From: Actinoplanes xinjiangensis
Lineage (GTDB): Bacteria > Actinomycetota > Actinomycetes > Mycobacteriales > Micromonosporaceae
DNA length: 64,000 bases
Direction: 5' to 3'
NCBI RefSeq assembly: GCF_003148685.1
Contig: NZ_QGGR01000035.1
Coordinates: 38,625-102,624, forward strand
Positions 40,861 to 49,666 of the stretch are shown in pieces. The notes under the pieces are model-generated. The model searched no databases, was not told where the DNA came from, and saw only the letters and a program-made list of their open reading frames with translations. The first letter of the stretch is position 1. Every line of letters starts with the position of its first letter. The translations under genes and the position numbers were made by a program.

Positions 40861-43164
40861 GTGCGCCAGTTCGTCCTCAAGGTTCACGAGCTCTGCAATC
40901 TGGCCTGCGATCACTGCTACGTCTACGAACACGCGGACCAGACCTGGCGCGAGCGGCCGCCGACCATGTCGGCGGCCGTGGTGGAGCGTACGGCGGCACG
41001 GATCGCCGAACACGCGGTGCGGCACCGGCTGCCGTCGGTCGGCGTGGTTCTGCACGGTGGGGAGCCGCTGCTGCTGGGCCGGGCCCGGCTGCGGGAGCTG
41101 CTGACCGTTCTACGGTCGGTGGTGGGCACGGTGACGGCCCTGGATCTGCGGATGCAGACGAACGGGATCCGTCTCGACGAGCCGATGGCGGAGCTGCTGC
41201 TGGAGTTCGGCGTCCGGGCCGGGGTGTCGCTGGACGGCGGCCGGGCGGCCAACGATCTGCACCGGCGCTACCGCAACGGGGCGAGCAGTCACGAGCGGAC
41301 GGTGCGGGGGCTGGCGCTGCTGCGGTCGCCGCGTTTCCGGGCCGCGTACGCCGGGATCCTGTGCACCATCGACGTGCGCAACGAGCCGATCGCCGTCTAC
41401 CAGGCGCTGCTGGCGCAGGAGCCGCCCCGGATCGACCTGCTGCTCCCGCACGCGACCTGGGACGAGCCTCCGCCGTTCACCGCGGTGGGCGGTACCCCGT
41501 ACGCGGACTGGCTGTTGCGGATCTATCGCCGTTGGTTGTCCGACGGGCGCCCGGTGCCGATCCGGCTGTTCGACGCGCTGCACGCCACCGCCGGGGGCCG
41601 GGACAGCGGCGTCGAGTCGGTCGGCGCCGACCGCGGTGACCTGGCGGTGGTCGAGACGGACGGCTCGTGGGAGCAGCCGGACTCGATGAAGACCGCGTTC
41701 CACGGGGCGGCGGCGACCGGCCTGACCGTGTTCACCGCCTCCGCCGACGACCTGATCGCCCTGCCCGCGATGCGGCGGCGGCAGAGCGGCCTGGCCGGGC
41801 TCTCGGCCACCTGCCGGGCCTGCCCGCTGGTGGCCCGCTGCGGTGGCGGCCTCTACGCGCACCGGTTCCGTTCCGGCTCCGGATTCGACAACCCGTCCGT
41901 CTACTGTGCCGACCTGAAGGGACTCATCACCGCGATGGACAGCGATCCGCCGCCCGGCCCGTCCGAACTGCCCCGGCCCGTCTTCGACGAGCTGGCCTCG
42001 GGCGGCGGCGACGCGACCGCTGTCGGCCATCTCACGGCCGCGCAGGAGTCGATCACCCGGTCTCTGCTGGTGGCCGCGGCCGATCAGCTGCCCGGTGCGG
42101 CCTGGTCGCTGCTCGGCGAGATCGACGGGCAGGACCCGGCGGCGGTACGGCGGGTGCTGGCCCACCCCTTCGTGCGGGCGTGGGCGGTCCGTCTCCTCGG
42201 CGGGCACGACCGCCCGGACCGGCTCGCCGACCTGGTGGCGGCGGCCGCGGTGATCGCCGGCGTCGACGCCGAGGTGCCGGTGACACCGCGCCACGACCGG
42301 GTGCACCTGCCGACGCTCGGCACCCTGACCGTGCCGCCCGGCGTGACGGGCCTGCTGATCCGCGGTGACGGGACGGCCCGGTGGCCGGGCGGGTCGATCC
42401 CGCTAACGCCTCAGAAGGTCAGGCTCGCGCCTGGCGAGGTCCGGCCGGCGCCCGGCGAGGCCCGGCTCGAGCCTCAGCAGGTCCGGGCCGCGCCCGGGGA
42501 GGCCCGGTGGGCGCCGACCGCCTCGGTGACGGTGGGGGACCTGACCGTGCGGCTGGAGGACGCCGACCCGTACCGGGACTGTCACGGCTGGCCGCCCACC
42601 GGCCCGCTGACCGGCGGCGAGCGGCGGGCCTGGGCGGAGGCGCTGCGCTCGGCGTGGCCGTCAGTGCTGCGCGACGCCCCGGAGCAGGCCGCCGGGCTGG
42701 CCGGCGGGCTCACCACGATCACCCCGCTGGCCGCCGACCCGGTGACGTTGCGCAGCGCCACGTCCCGTCAGGCGTACGGCGCGCTCGGCATCGCCCTCAC
42801 CCCCGACCCGGCGGCGCTGGCGGTGATGCTGGTGCACGAGTTCCAGCACACCAAACTCGGCGCGATCCTGGATCTGGTGGACCTGGTCGACCCGGACACC
42901 GACGTGCTGGTGACGGTGGGCTGGCGGCCCGATCCGCGGCCGGCCGAGCTGGTGCTGCAGGGTATCTACGCGCACCTGCCGGTCGCCGGCATGTGGCGGC
43001 GCCGGGCCGGCCGGGGCGAGGCCGGTGCGGAGAAGCACTACGACATGTACCGGCACTGGACCGTGGAGGCGATCGGTCACCTGTCCGGTTCGGGTGCGCT
43101 GACCGCCGCGGGCCGGCACTTCCTGGACCGGCTGGCCGCGACGATCGAGGAGTGGCCGGGGTGA
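40861..43164 (+). CDS. fxsB: Radical SAM/SPASM cyclophane synthase FxsB with HExxH-type C-terminal domain
   Basis: 767 residues from GTG 40861; the frame stays open upstream to 40693 without ATG/GTG/TTG, so a non-standard start (CTG 40804 has GGGAG before it) cannot be excluded. CxxxCxxC at Cys12/16/19 (LCNLACDHCYVY) binds the radical SAM cluster; a SPASM region (CRACPLVARCGGGLYAHRF) is near ~320. Residues ~380-500 are linker, including five 7-residue repeats. The C-terminal domain has His659-Glu-Phe-Gln-His663 (VHEFQHTKL), as in the FxsBH form, which carries a beta-hydroxylase-like extension regarded as inactivated; here the HExxH motif itself is present. Acts on FxsA. Confidence 0.95.
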   Translation: MRQFVLKVHELCNLACDHCYVYEHADQTWRERPPTMSAAVVERTAARIAEHAVRHRLPSVGVVLHGGEPLLLGRARLRELLTVLRSVVGTVTALDLRMQTNGIRLDEPMAELLLEFGVRAGVSLDGGRAANDLHRRYRNGASSHERTVRGLALLRSPRFRAAYAGILCTIDVRNEPIAVYQALLAQEPPRIDLLLPHATWDEPPPFTAVGGTPYADWLLRIYRRWLSDGRPVPIRLFDALHATAGGRDSGVESVGADRGDLAVVETDGSWEQPDSMKTAFHGAAATGLTVFTASADDLIALPAMRRRQSGLAGLSATCRACPLVARCGGGLYAHRFRSGSGFDNPSVYCADLKGLITAMDSDPPPGPSELPRPVFDELASGGGDATAVGHLTAAQESITRSLLVAAADQLPGAAWSLLGEIDGQDPAAVRRVLAHPFVRAWAVRLLGGHDRPDRLADLVAAAAVIAGVDAEVPVTPRHDRVHLPTLGTLTVPPGVTGLLIRGDGTARWPGGSIPLTPQKVRLAPGEVRPAPGEARLEPQQVRAAPGEARWAPTASVTVGDLTVRLEDADPYRDCHGWPPTGPLTGGERRAWAEALRSAWPSVLRDAPEQAAGLAGGLTTITPLAADPVTLRSATSRQAYGALGIALTPDPAALAVMLVHEFQHTKLGAILDLVDLVDPDTDVLVTVGWRPDPRPAELVLQGIYAHLPVAGMWRRRAGRGEAGAEKHYDMYRHWTVEAIGHLSGSGALTAAGRHFLDRLAATIEEWPG
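42415..42519 (+). repeat. Five 21-bp repeats in the fxsB linker
   Basis: Five in-frame 21-bp units encode KVRLAPG, EVRPAPG, EARLEPQ, QVRAAPG and EARWAPT. They lengthen the linker between the radical SAM/SPASM part and the HExxH domain. Confidence 0.85.
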
Positions 43165-43955
43165 GGCCGGACCGGGCGGGCCTGGTGGCCGACCTGCGGA
43201 CGCTGGGGCTGCCCGCCGGTGACCTGGTGGTGCACGTCTCGCTGCGCCGGCTCGGCCCGCCGCGCGACGGCCCGCGGACGCTGCTGGAGGCGCTGCGCGA
43301 GGTGACCGGTCCGGACGCGACGATCGTGGTGCCCACGCACACCGCGCACAACTCGACGACCAGCCCGGCGTTCCGGGCGGCGACCCGCGGGATGGCCCCG
43401 GCGGAGCTGGCCCGCTATCTGGACGCCATGCCCGGCTTCACGCGGGCGATGCCGTCGACCGGGATGGGCGTGTTCGCCGAGCACGTCCGGTCCCGCCCCG
43501 GTACGGTCCGCAGTGGACACCCGCAGACGTCGTTCGCGGCGTCCGGGCCACGGGCGGCCGAGTTCATGGCGGTGCACGACCTGGACTGCCATCTCGGCGA
43601 GCGGTCGCCGGTGGGCGCGCTGTACCGGGCCGGGGCACACGAGCTGATGATCGGCTGCGGGTGGGAGCGGTGCACCGGGCTGCACCTGGCGGAGGGGCGG
43701 GTGCGGTGGCCGCGGCGCAAGCAGTACACGTGCTTCGTCGAGCGGGACGGCAAGCGGGTCACCGAGCACTTCCTCGGCATCGACCACGACGATCGGGACT
43801 TCGCGGCGCTCGGGGCGGCCTTCGACCGCACCGGTGGGTCACGGCGCGGCCGGATCGGCCGGACCGAGGCGCTGCTGACTCCGCTGCGCGGGGCGGTCGA
43901 TTTTGCGGTGCGATGGTTGACTGACAACCGGCGATGGAAGGAGGACGGCGCGTGA
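43161..43955 (+). CDS. AAC(3)-like aminoglycoside N-acetyltransferase family protein
   Basis: 264 residues from GTG 43161 (GTGA overlap with fxsB). It has the antibiotic NAT/AAC(3) fold motifs: DLVVHVSLRRLG, ATIVVPTHTAHNSTTSPAF, MPSTGMGVFAEHV, RSGHPQTSFAASG and HLGERSPVGALYRAGAHELMIG. AAC(3) enzymes transfer acetyl from acetyl-CoA to an amino group. Inside an Fxs operon it is more likely to acylate the modified peptide or a partner than to give drug resistance (inference). Such genes recur beside fxsB in actinomycetes (recollection). Confidence 0.92.
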   Translation: MRPDRAGLVADLRTLGLPAGDLVVHVSLRRLGPPRDGPRTLLEALREVTGPDATIVVPTHTAHNSTTSPAFRAATRGMAPAELARYLDAMPGFTRAMPSTGMGVFAEHVRSRPGTVRSGHPQTSFAASGPRAAEFMAVHDLDCHLGERSPVGALYRAGAHELMIGCGWERCTGLHLAEGRVRWPRRKQYTCFVERDGKRVTEHFLGIDHDDRDFAALGAAFDRTGGSRRGRIGRTEALLTPLRGAVDFAVRWLTDNRRWKEDGA

Positions 43956-44617
43956 CCGATCGGACCGCGGACGACCCGGGCGCCCCGGTGTTCTTCCTGA
44001 GCTACTCCCGTCCGGACCGGACCCGGTCGGTGGGTCCGCCCCGGGAGCCCAACCGCAACGTCATCCGGCTCTTCGACGACCTGAGTGAGCTGGTCAACGA
44101 GCTGATCGGCTCTCCCGTCGGCGGGGAGCCCGGCTTCCTGGACCTCGGGCGCGGCGGCGGTGACCTGTGGCAGAAGACCGTGCTCCAGGCGGCCGGCACC
44201 TGCCAGGTGATGGTGTGCCTGGTGTCGTACCCGTACCTGTTCCACAGCAGCTGGTGCCCGCTCGAGTGGGACGTGTTCGCCCGCCGCCGGGTGGTGCCAC
44301 GCCGAGGGGCGGTGCCGCGCGCCGAGAGCGCGATCGTGCCGGTGCTGTGGACCCCGTTCGAGCAGGATCTGCCGGCGCCGGTCGCCGCCGTCCGCATGTT
44401 CACCCCCACCGGGCTGCCCGATGAGGACTGGACCGCCCGCTATCTGACCGACGGGCTGCTCGGCGTCGCCCGGACCGGGCAGACCGCGATCTACGACGCG
44501 ATCGTCTGGAAACTGGCGATGCACATCCAGCGCATCCACGGCCGGTACCGGGTCGAGCCCTCCGTCCCGGACGGTGTCGAGGACCTGCGTACGAGCTTCA
44601 CGGAGGGCCCGTCATGA
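43952..44617 (+). CDS. TIR-domain protein (paralogue of the 39469 TIR protein)
   Basis: 221 residues from GTG 43952, with AAGGAGG 7 nt upstream and a GTGA overlap with the acetyltransferase gene. It is almost entirely a TIR domain: VFFLSYSRPDRTRSVGPPRE, LFDDLSELVNELIGSPVGG, QVMVCLVSYPYLFHSSWCPLEWDVF with Glu105 at the catalytic position, and AIYDAIVWKLAMHIQRIHGRYRVEP. Much of it, including the ends, matches the TIR region of the protein at 39469-40539, but it lacks that protein's N-terminal beta domain. Probable NAD+-consuming or scaffold component. Confidence 0.9.
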   Translation: MTDRTADDPGAPVFFLSYSRPDRTRSVGPPREPNRNVIRLFDDLSELVNELIGSPVGGEPGFLDLGRGGGDLWQKTVLQAAGTCQVMVCLVSYPYLFHSSWCPLEWDVFARRRVVPRRGAVPRAESAIVPVLWTPFEQDLPAPVAAVRMFTPTGLPDEDWTARYLTDGLLGVARTGQTAIYDAIVWKLAMHIQRIHGRYRVEPSVPDGVEDLRTSFTEGPS

Positions 44618-45792
44618 ACCCGACCCCGCCGCCGCCGGACCGCTGCCGTTTCTTCCTGTCGTACGCCAAGAGTGCCCCCGGTACGTCGTCCGGGCACCGG
44701 GACACCGACATCTGGGTGCGCAACTGCTTCGACGACCTGTCCACCGCGGTGGCCCGGCAGCTCGGCTCCGATCCGGCGTCCGTCGGGTTCGTCGACGACC
44801 TGCTCGCGCCCGGCGCCACCTCGAAGGCGACGATCGCCGAGCAGTTGGGCCGGGCCGAGGTGTTCGTGCCGCTCTACTCCCCCGGCTACTTCCTCAAGTC
44901 GTGGCCGATGCGGGAGCGGGCGGTGTTCCTGGAACGGCTCGGGCGTGCCTATCCGGGCCGGCCGGCGGCGGCGCGGGCGCACATCGTGCCGGTGCTGTGG
45001 CTGCCGGTCACCGACCGGGACCAGGAGACCGAGGCCACCGCGGCACTGCCGCTGGGCGCCGGTATCCCCGAGTACGCGGAGAACGGTCTGCGGGCGCTGG
45101 GCCGGCTCAGCGCCTACCGCCACCTGTATCACCGGGTCATCGACCGGCTCGCCCAGCGGATCGTCGACGTGACCGAACGCCGGCGGCTGGCCGCGAGCCG
45201 GACCGTGCCGTTCGACGGGGTTCCCGTGCCGGACCTGCCGTCCGGGGAGACGCCGTTCGTCGTGGCGGTCAGCACCGGCCGCGGCGCCATGCCGACCTGG
45301 CAGCCGTACGGCGGCACGCCGGACGTCCCGATCGCCGAGTTCGCCGCGACCCGGGCCGAACAGCAGGGTCTCGCCGTCCGGATCGTGGACCGGGCCGACG
45401 AGATGAAGATCCTGGACGGTTCCCCCGGCATGATCCTGGTCGATCCGTGGCAGCCGGGCGGTACGGCCGCGCTCGACGTGTTCCGGGGCCACCTGCACCG
45501 CTGGGTCACCCCGGTGCTGGTGGCCGACCGGGAGGATCCGCGGTATCCGGGTGACGGCACGGCCCTGCTGGCCGGGGCGGAGGCACGGCTCTCCGAGCTC
45601 GGCGCGGCCCGCGTGTACCGCGCACTCGATGTGGAACAGTTGGCCAAGCTGATGCCGTCGGTGGTGAGTGAGGCCCGGCGCCACTTCATCCGGCGCAGCG
45701 CCGTCCCGCTGCCGGAGGGTCCCGCCCGGCCACGACTCGGCATCAACGACCCATCGCAACGACGCGGATTCGAGAAGAGCGACGATGAGTGA
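44614..45792 (+). CDS. fxsC: TIR-like protein FxsC
   Basis: 392 residues, ATGA overlap. An N-terminal TIR-like domain (RFFLSYAKSAPGTSSGHRDT, FDDLSTAVARQLG, EVFVPLYSPGYFLKSWPMRERAVF; Glu101 kept but the usual preceding Cys replaced by Pro) is followed by the FxsC-specific C-terminal domain (~215-365: FVVAVSTGRGAMPTWQPYG, ILVDPWQPGGTAALDVFRGH, PVLVADREDPRYPGDG, LPSVVSEARRHFI-like end). This architecture is characteristic of FxSxx-COOH loci. Its role in maturation or signalling is not established. Confidence 0.9.
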   Translation: MNPTPPPPDRCRFFLSYAKSAPGTSSGHRDTDIWVRNCFDDLSTAVARQLGSDPASVGFVDDLLAPGATSKATIAEQLGRAEVFVPLYSPGYFLKSWPMRERAVFLERLGRAYPGRPAAARAHIVPVLWLPVTDRDQETEATAALPLGAGIPEYAENGLRALGRLSAYRHLYHRVIDRLAQRIVDVTERRRLAASRTVPFDGVPVPDLPSGETPFVVAVSTGRGAMPTWQPYGGTPDVPIAEFAATRAEQQGLAVRIVDRADEMKILDGSPGMILVDPWQPGGTAALDVFRGHLHRWVTPVLVADREDPRYPGDGTALLAGAEARLSELGAARVYRALDVEQLAKLMPSVVSEARRHFIRRSAVPLPEGPARPRLGINDPSQRRGFEKSDDE

Positions 45793-48700
45793 GCAGCGGC
45801 CCGGAAAAGTGGTGACGTTCTACTCGTTCAAGGGTGGCACCGGGCGCACCATGGCACTGGCCAATGTGGCCTGGATCCTCGCCGCCAACGGCAAACGGGT
45901 GCTGGTCACCGACTGGGACCTGGAGTCGCCGGGTCTGCACCGGTTCTTCGGGCCGTTCGTCCGGGCCGAGGCGGTGGAGGGTGCCAGCGGTGTCATCGAC
46001 ATGGTCCGCGCCTACGAGTGGGAGGCCCTCAAGAAGCCCCTCGAACCGGACTGGCGGCGCAAGCTGGCGCGGGTCCACGAGCACGCGTTCTCCGTCCAAT
46101 GGGACCACTTCCCCTCGGGCGGGCATCTGGACTTCCTCTCCGCGGGCCGGCAGAACTCGAAGTACGCGGCCAACCTCACCGGCATGAACTGGGACGACTT
46201 CTACGAGCAGCTCGGCGGCGGCCTGTTCCTGGACGCGCTGCGCCAGGACATGCGCGCCAACTACGACTACACGCTGATCGACAGCCGTACCGGGCTCAGC
46301 GACGTGGCCGCCATCTGCACCGTCCAGCTGCCGGACGTGCTGGTCAACTGCTTCACCCTCAGCGAGCAGGGCATCGTCGGCGCCTCCCAGGTGGCCTTCG
46401 AGGTCGCCCAGAACACCCTCCAGCGCGACATCCGGGTGCTGCCGGTGCCGATGCGCGTCGACCCGGCCGAGAAGGACAAGGCCGACGCCGGGCGGGCCCT
46501 GGCGATGCAACGGTTCCCGGGCCTGCCGGACGGCATGTCACCGGCCGAGCGCAGCCGCTACTGGAACGCGGTCGAGGTGCCGTACCGGGCGTTCTACGCC
46601 TACGAGGAGATCCTCGCGACGTTCGGCGATCCGCCCGGTCAGACGACGTCGCTGCTGGCGGCGTACGAAAGACTCACCGCGCACATCACCGACGGTGAGG
46701 TGACCGCCATGCCGGTCCTCGACGAGGCACTGCGGGCGCGCACGGTCAACCGGTTCGTCCGGCAGGCCCCCGTCACCGAGGAGGAGGTGACGCTGGAGTA
46801 CGCCCCGGAGGACCTGGCCTGGGCCGAGTGGATCGGTGGTCTGCTGGCCGCCGCCGGGCTGCGCGTGCACGACTCGGGCGGCCACCTGACCGGCGAGGTC
46901 ACCGGCCGCCGGCTGACCCTGGTCTCGCACTCCACCGCCGGTACGCCGAGCGACGTCGTGTCCCGCAACCGGGTCGACGCGCGGCCGGCGCTGGCCGTCT
47001 ACGTCGACGACATCTCGCCCCTGCCGGCCTACCCGCTCGCCGCGTCGGTGTTCATCAGCGGCAAGCCGATGGAACTGGCGATGGAGCGGGTGCTGCGCCT
47101 GGTCGGGCGCAGCGTCGGCGACATGGATCCGCAGGCGATCGGGGTCCGGTACCCGGGCCGCCCGCCGGCGGTGTTCAACCCGCTGGTCCGTAACGCCCGG
47201 TTCACCGGCCGCGAGCAGGACCTGCGGGAGCTGCGGGCCCGGCTGCGCGGCGGCCGCCCGGTCGTGGTGTCCGGCAACACGCCGCCGACGCTCCAGGTGG
47301 CGTTGCAGGGCATGGGCGGCATCGGCAAGACCCAGGTCGCGCTGGAGTACGCCCACCGGTTCAAGAACTCCTACGACGTGGTGTGGTGGGTCGACGCCGA
47401 GCAGACCAAGTTCATCGACATCGCCCTGTCCGACCTGGGTAAGGCCCTGGGCCTGACCACCCCGCAGACCAGCGTCCTGGACGCCGCCAAGTCGGTGATC
47501 AGCGCGCTGGAGCAGGGCACGCCGCACGCCCGCTGGCTGATCGTCTTCGACAACGCCGAGGACGTCGAGGAGGTCCTGCCGTTCCTGCCGCAGGGTCCCG
47601 GCCACGTCCTGATCACGTCGCGTAACCGGGAGTGGGGCGAGCGGGCGCAGCCGATGACGATCGACGTCTTCCAGCGCCACGAGAGCGTCGCCCACCTCAA
47701 GGCTCGGGTCGCCACCATCCGTACCGATCAGGCCGAACGGATCGCGGTGGCCCTCGGCGACCTGCCGATCGCGGTCGCCGCCACCGGCGCGTGGCTCGCC
47801 GAGACCGGCGAGCAGGTCGGCGAATACCTGCGCCGGGTCGAACGGGAGGGCCCGGACCGCACCGTCGACCAGGTGTGGAGCCTGTCCCTCGAGCTGCTGC
47901 AGGAACGCTCGCCGGCGGCGTACCGGCTGTTGCAGCTCTGCTCGATCCTGGCCCCGGAGATCACCCTCGACCTGGTCACCAGCGACGAACTGGCCGACCT
48001 GCTGGGCCGCTACGACAAGGAGATGTCGGTCCGGCTCTACCGGCACGCGCTGGTGCAGCACATCAACCGGCTGGCGCTGCTGAAACTGGACCGGGCCCGC
48101 AGCCAGATCCAGGTGCACCGGCTCCTGCAGCACGTGGTCCGCAACCGGATGAGCCCGCAGGAGTTGCGGCAGGCCCGGCACGAGATCCACCTGGTACTGG
48201 CCGGGTTGCGCCCGCGCGACGAGATCGACGACTCCCGGTCGTGGCCCCGGTTCCGGATGTTGTGGCCGCATCTGGAGATGTCCGACGCGGCCGAGTGCGA
48301 CGACGAGCAGGTCCGCCAGCTGATGATCGACCGGGTGCGGTATCTGTGGTACAACGGCGCCCTGCCCGAGGGCCGCCAGCTCGGCGAGCAGATCGACCGG
48401 CGTTGGAACGAGATGCTCCTCGACCAGACCGACGAGGCCGGCCGGGCATCGCTGCGGCGCCAGATCCTGCACCTGCGGTTCAACGTCGCCAACATTCTGC
48501 GCGAGTCGGCCCACTTCGAGGAGGCCCGCGCCCTCGACGAGCAGGTCCTCGCCGAACAGTCGGCGCTGCTCGGCCCCACCCACCCGCACACCCTGATGAC
48601 CGCCGGCGGGCTCGGCGGTGACCTGCGGGCGCTCGGCCGGTACAGCGAAGCGCAGGAACGCGACGAGCAGACGTACGCCGCGTGGATGGACTACTTCGGT

Positions 48701-49648
48701 GAGGACTCGTCGCGCACCCTGTCCGCGTTGAACAACCTGGCCACCACCCAGCGGCTGGCCGGTGACTTCCGCGCCGCCCGGGCCCGCGACGAGGAGCTCT
48801 TCGAGCGGAACAAGACGATCAACGGCGAGGATCATCCGCGTACGCTCGGCACCGGCACCAACCTCGGCCGGGACCTGCGCGAGGCCGGCGAGTACCAGCT
48901 CTCCGCCGAACTGCTGGAGGAGATCGCCCACCGCCACGAGCGGGTGTTCGGACCGGCGTCGTACCGCACGCTCAGTGCCAAGGCCAACTGGGCGGTGTCG
49001 CTGGGTGCCCTGGGGCGCCAGCGGACCGCCGCGACCGAGCTGGAGCAGGCGTACGAGCAGCTCAACGAGGCGGTCGGCCCGACCCACCCGGACACTCTGG
49101 CGTGCCGTCTGAGCCGTGCGGTCAGTCTCCAGGCCAACGGCGAGGTGAGCAGCGCCATCAGTGAGCTGGAGGAGGTGCGGCTGGCGTACGGCGCGAGTCT
49201 CGGCCTGCGGCACCCGCACACCCTGGTCTGCCTGAACAACCTGGCCGCCGCACACCGGGCCAAGGGTGAGCTGCGCGAGGGGCTGGAGTTCGCCCGCACC
49301 GCCGCCGGGGAACTGCGGGAGGTGCTCGGGGCGCGGCATCCGTACACGCTGGCGGCCGAGCTGAACCTGGCGGTGCTGCACGCCGAGACCGGGGAGATCT
49401 CCACCGCGCTGCGCATCATCGAGCCGACCCTGCAACGGCACCGGGAGGTGCTGGGGCCGGAACATCCGGACACTCTGCGCTGCGCCGCCAACCGGGCCCT
49501 GATGCGCCAGGCCGCCGGCGAACCGGTCGCCGAGGACGCCGACACCGCCGACCGGATGGAACACGCGCTCGGCGCCTCGCACCCGGCGGTGATCGCCCTG
49601 ACCGAAGGCCGCTACCTGCACCGCATGCTCGACCCCCACCCGTTCTGA
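45785..49648 (+). CDS. FxSxx-COOH system MinD/TIR-like/NB-ARC/TPR protein
   Basis: 1287 residues from ATG 45785, overlapping fxsC by 8 bp. Domains: a MinD/ParA-like P-loop (KGGTGRT, 16-22; VTDWDLESPGLHRFF) to ~300; a TIR_2-like domain without obvious catalytic residues (~365-460, LEYAPEDLAWAEWIGGLLAAAG); an NB-ARC NTPase (GMGGIGKTQVALEYAHRF with Walker A ~509-516, VVWWVDAEQ, WLIVFDNAED); a winged-helix-like segment; and about nine kinesin-light-chain-like TPRs (~880-1270) with the recurring (T)HPxTLxxxxNLA pattern. This is the NLR-like switch of the locus: TPRs sense, NB-ARC oligomerises. It matches the TPR protein family named after FxSxx-COOH systems. Confidence 0.95.
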   Translation: MSEQRPGKVVTFYSFKGGTGRTMALANVAWILAANGKRVLVTDWDLESPGLHRFFGPFVRAEAVEGASGVIDMVRAYEWEALKKPLEPDWRRKLARVHEHAFSVQWDHFPSGGHLDFLSAGRQNSKYAANLTGMNWDDFYEQLGGGLFLDALRQDMRANYDYTLIDSRTGLSDVAAICTVQLPDVLVNCFTLSEQGIVGASQVAFEVAQNTLQRDIRVLPVPMRVDPAEKDKADAGRALAMQRFPGLPDGMSPAERSRYWNAVEVPYRAFYAYEEILATFGDPPGQTTSLLAAYERLTAHITDGEVTAMPVLDEALRARTVNRFVRQAPVTEEEVTLEYAPEDLAWAEWIGGLLAAAGLRVHDSGGHLTGEVTGRRLTLVSHSTAGTPSDVVSRNRVDARPALAVYVDDISPLPAYPLAASVFISGKPMELAMERVLRLVGRSVGDMDPQAIGVRYPGRPPAVFNPLVRNARFTGREQDLRELRARLRGGRPVVVSGNTPPTLQVALQGMGGIGKTQVALEYAHRFKNSYDVVWWVDAEQTKFIDIALSDLGKALGLTTPQTSVLDAAKSVISALEQGTPHARWLIVFDNAEDVEEVLPFLPQGPGHVLITSRNREWGERAQPMTIDVFQRHESVAHLKARVATIRTDQAERIAVALGDLPIAVAATGAWLAETGEQVGEYLRRVEREGPDRTVDQVWSLSLELLQERSPAAYRLLQLCSILAPEITLDLVTSDELADLLGRYDKEMSVRLYRHALVQHINRLALLKLDRARSQIQVHRLLQHVVRNRMSPQELRQARHEIHLVLAGLRPRDEIDDSRSWPRFRMLWPHLEMSDAAECDDEQVRQLMIDRVRYLWYNGALPEGRQLGEQIDRRWNEMLLDQTDEAGRASLRRQILHLRFNVANILRESAHFEEARALDEQVLAEQSALLGPTHPHTLMTAGGLGGDLRALGRYSEAQERDEQTYAAWMDYFGEDSSRTLSALNNLATTQRLAGDFRAARARDEELFERNKTINGEDHPRTLGTGTNLGRDLREAGEYQLSAELLEEIAHRHERVFGPASYRTLSAKANWAVSLGALGRQRTAATELEQAYEQLNEAVGPTHPDTLACRLSRAVSLQANGEVSSAISELEEVRLAYGASLGLRHPHTLVCLNNLAAAHRAKGELREGLEFARTAAGELREVLGARHPYTLAAELNLAVLHAETGEISTALRIIEPTLQRHREVLGPEHPDTLRCAANRALMRQAAGEPVAEDADTADRMEHALGASHPAVIALTEGRYLHRMLDPHPF

Positions 49649-49666
49649 TGGCAGGGAGCCGTTCTG

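Noticed and set aside
43161..43955. Plain aminoglycoside-resistance gene
   Set aside because: It overlaps fxsB and the TIR gene by 4 bp each and so belongs to the RiPP operon; resistance is not supported by context.
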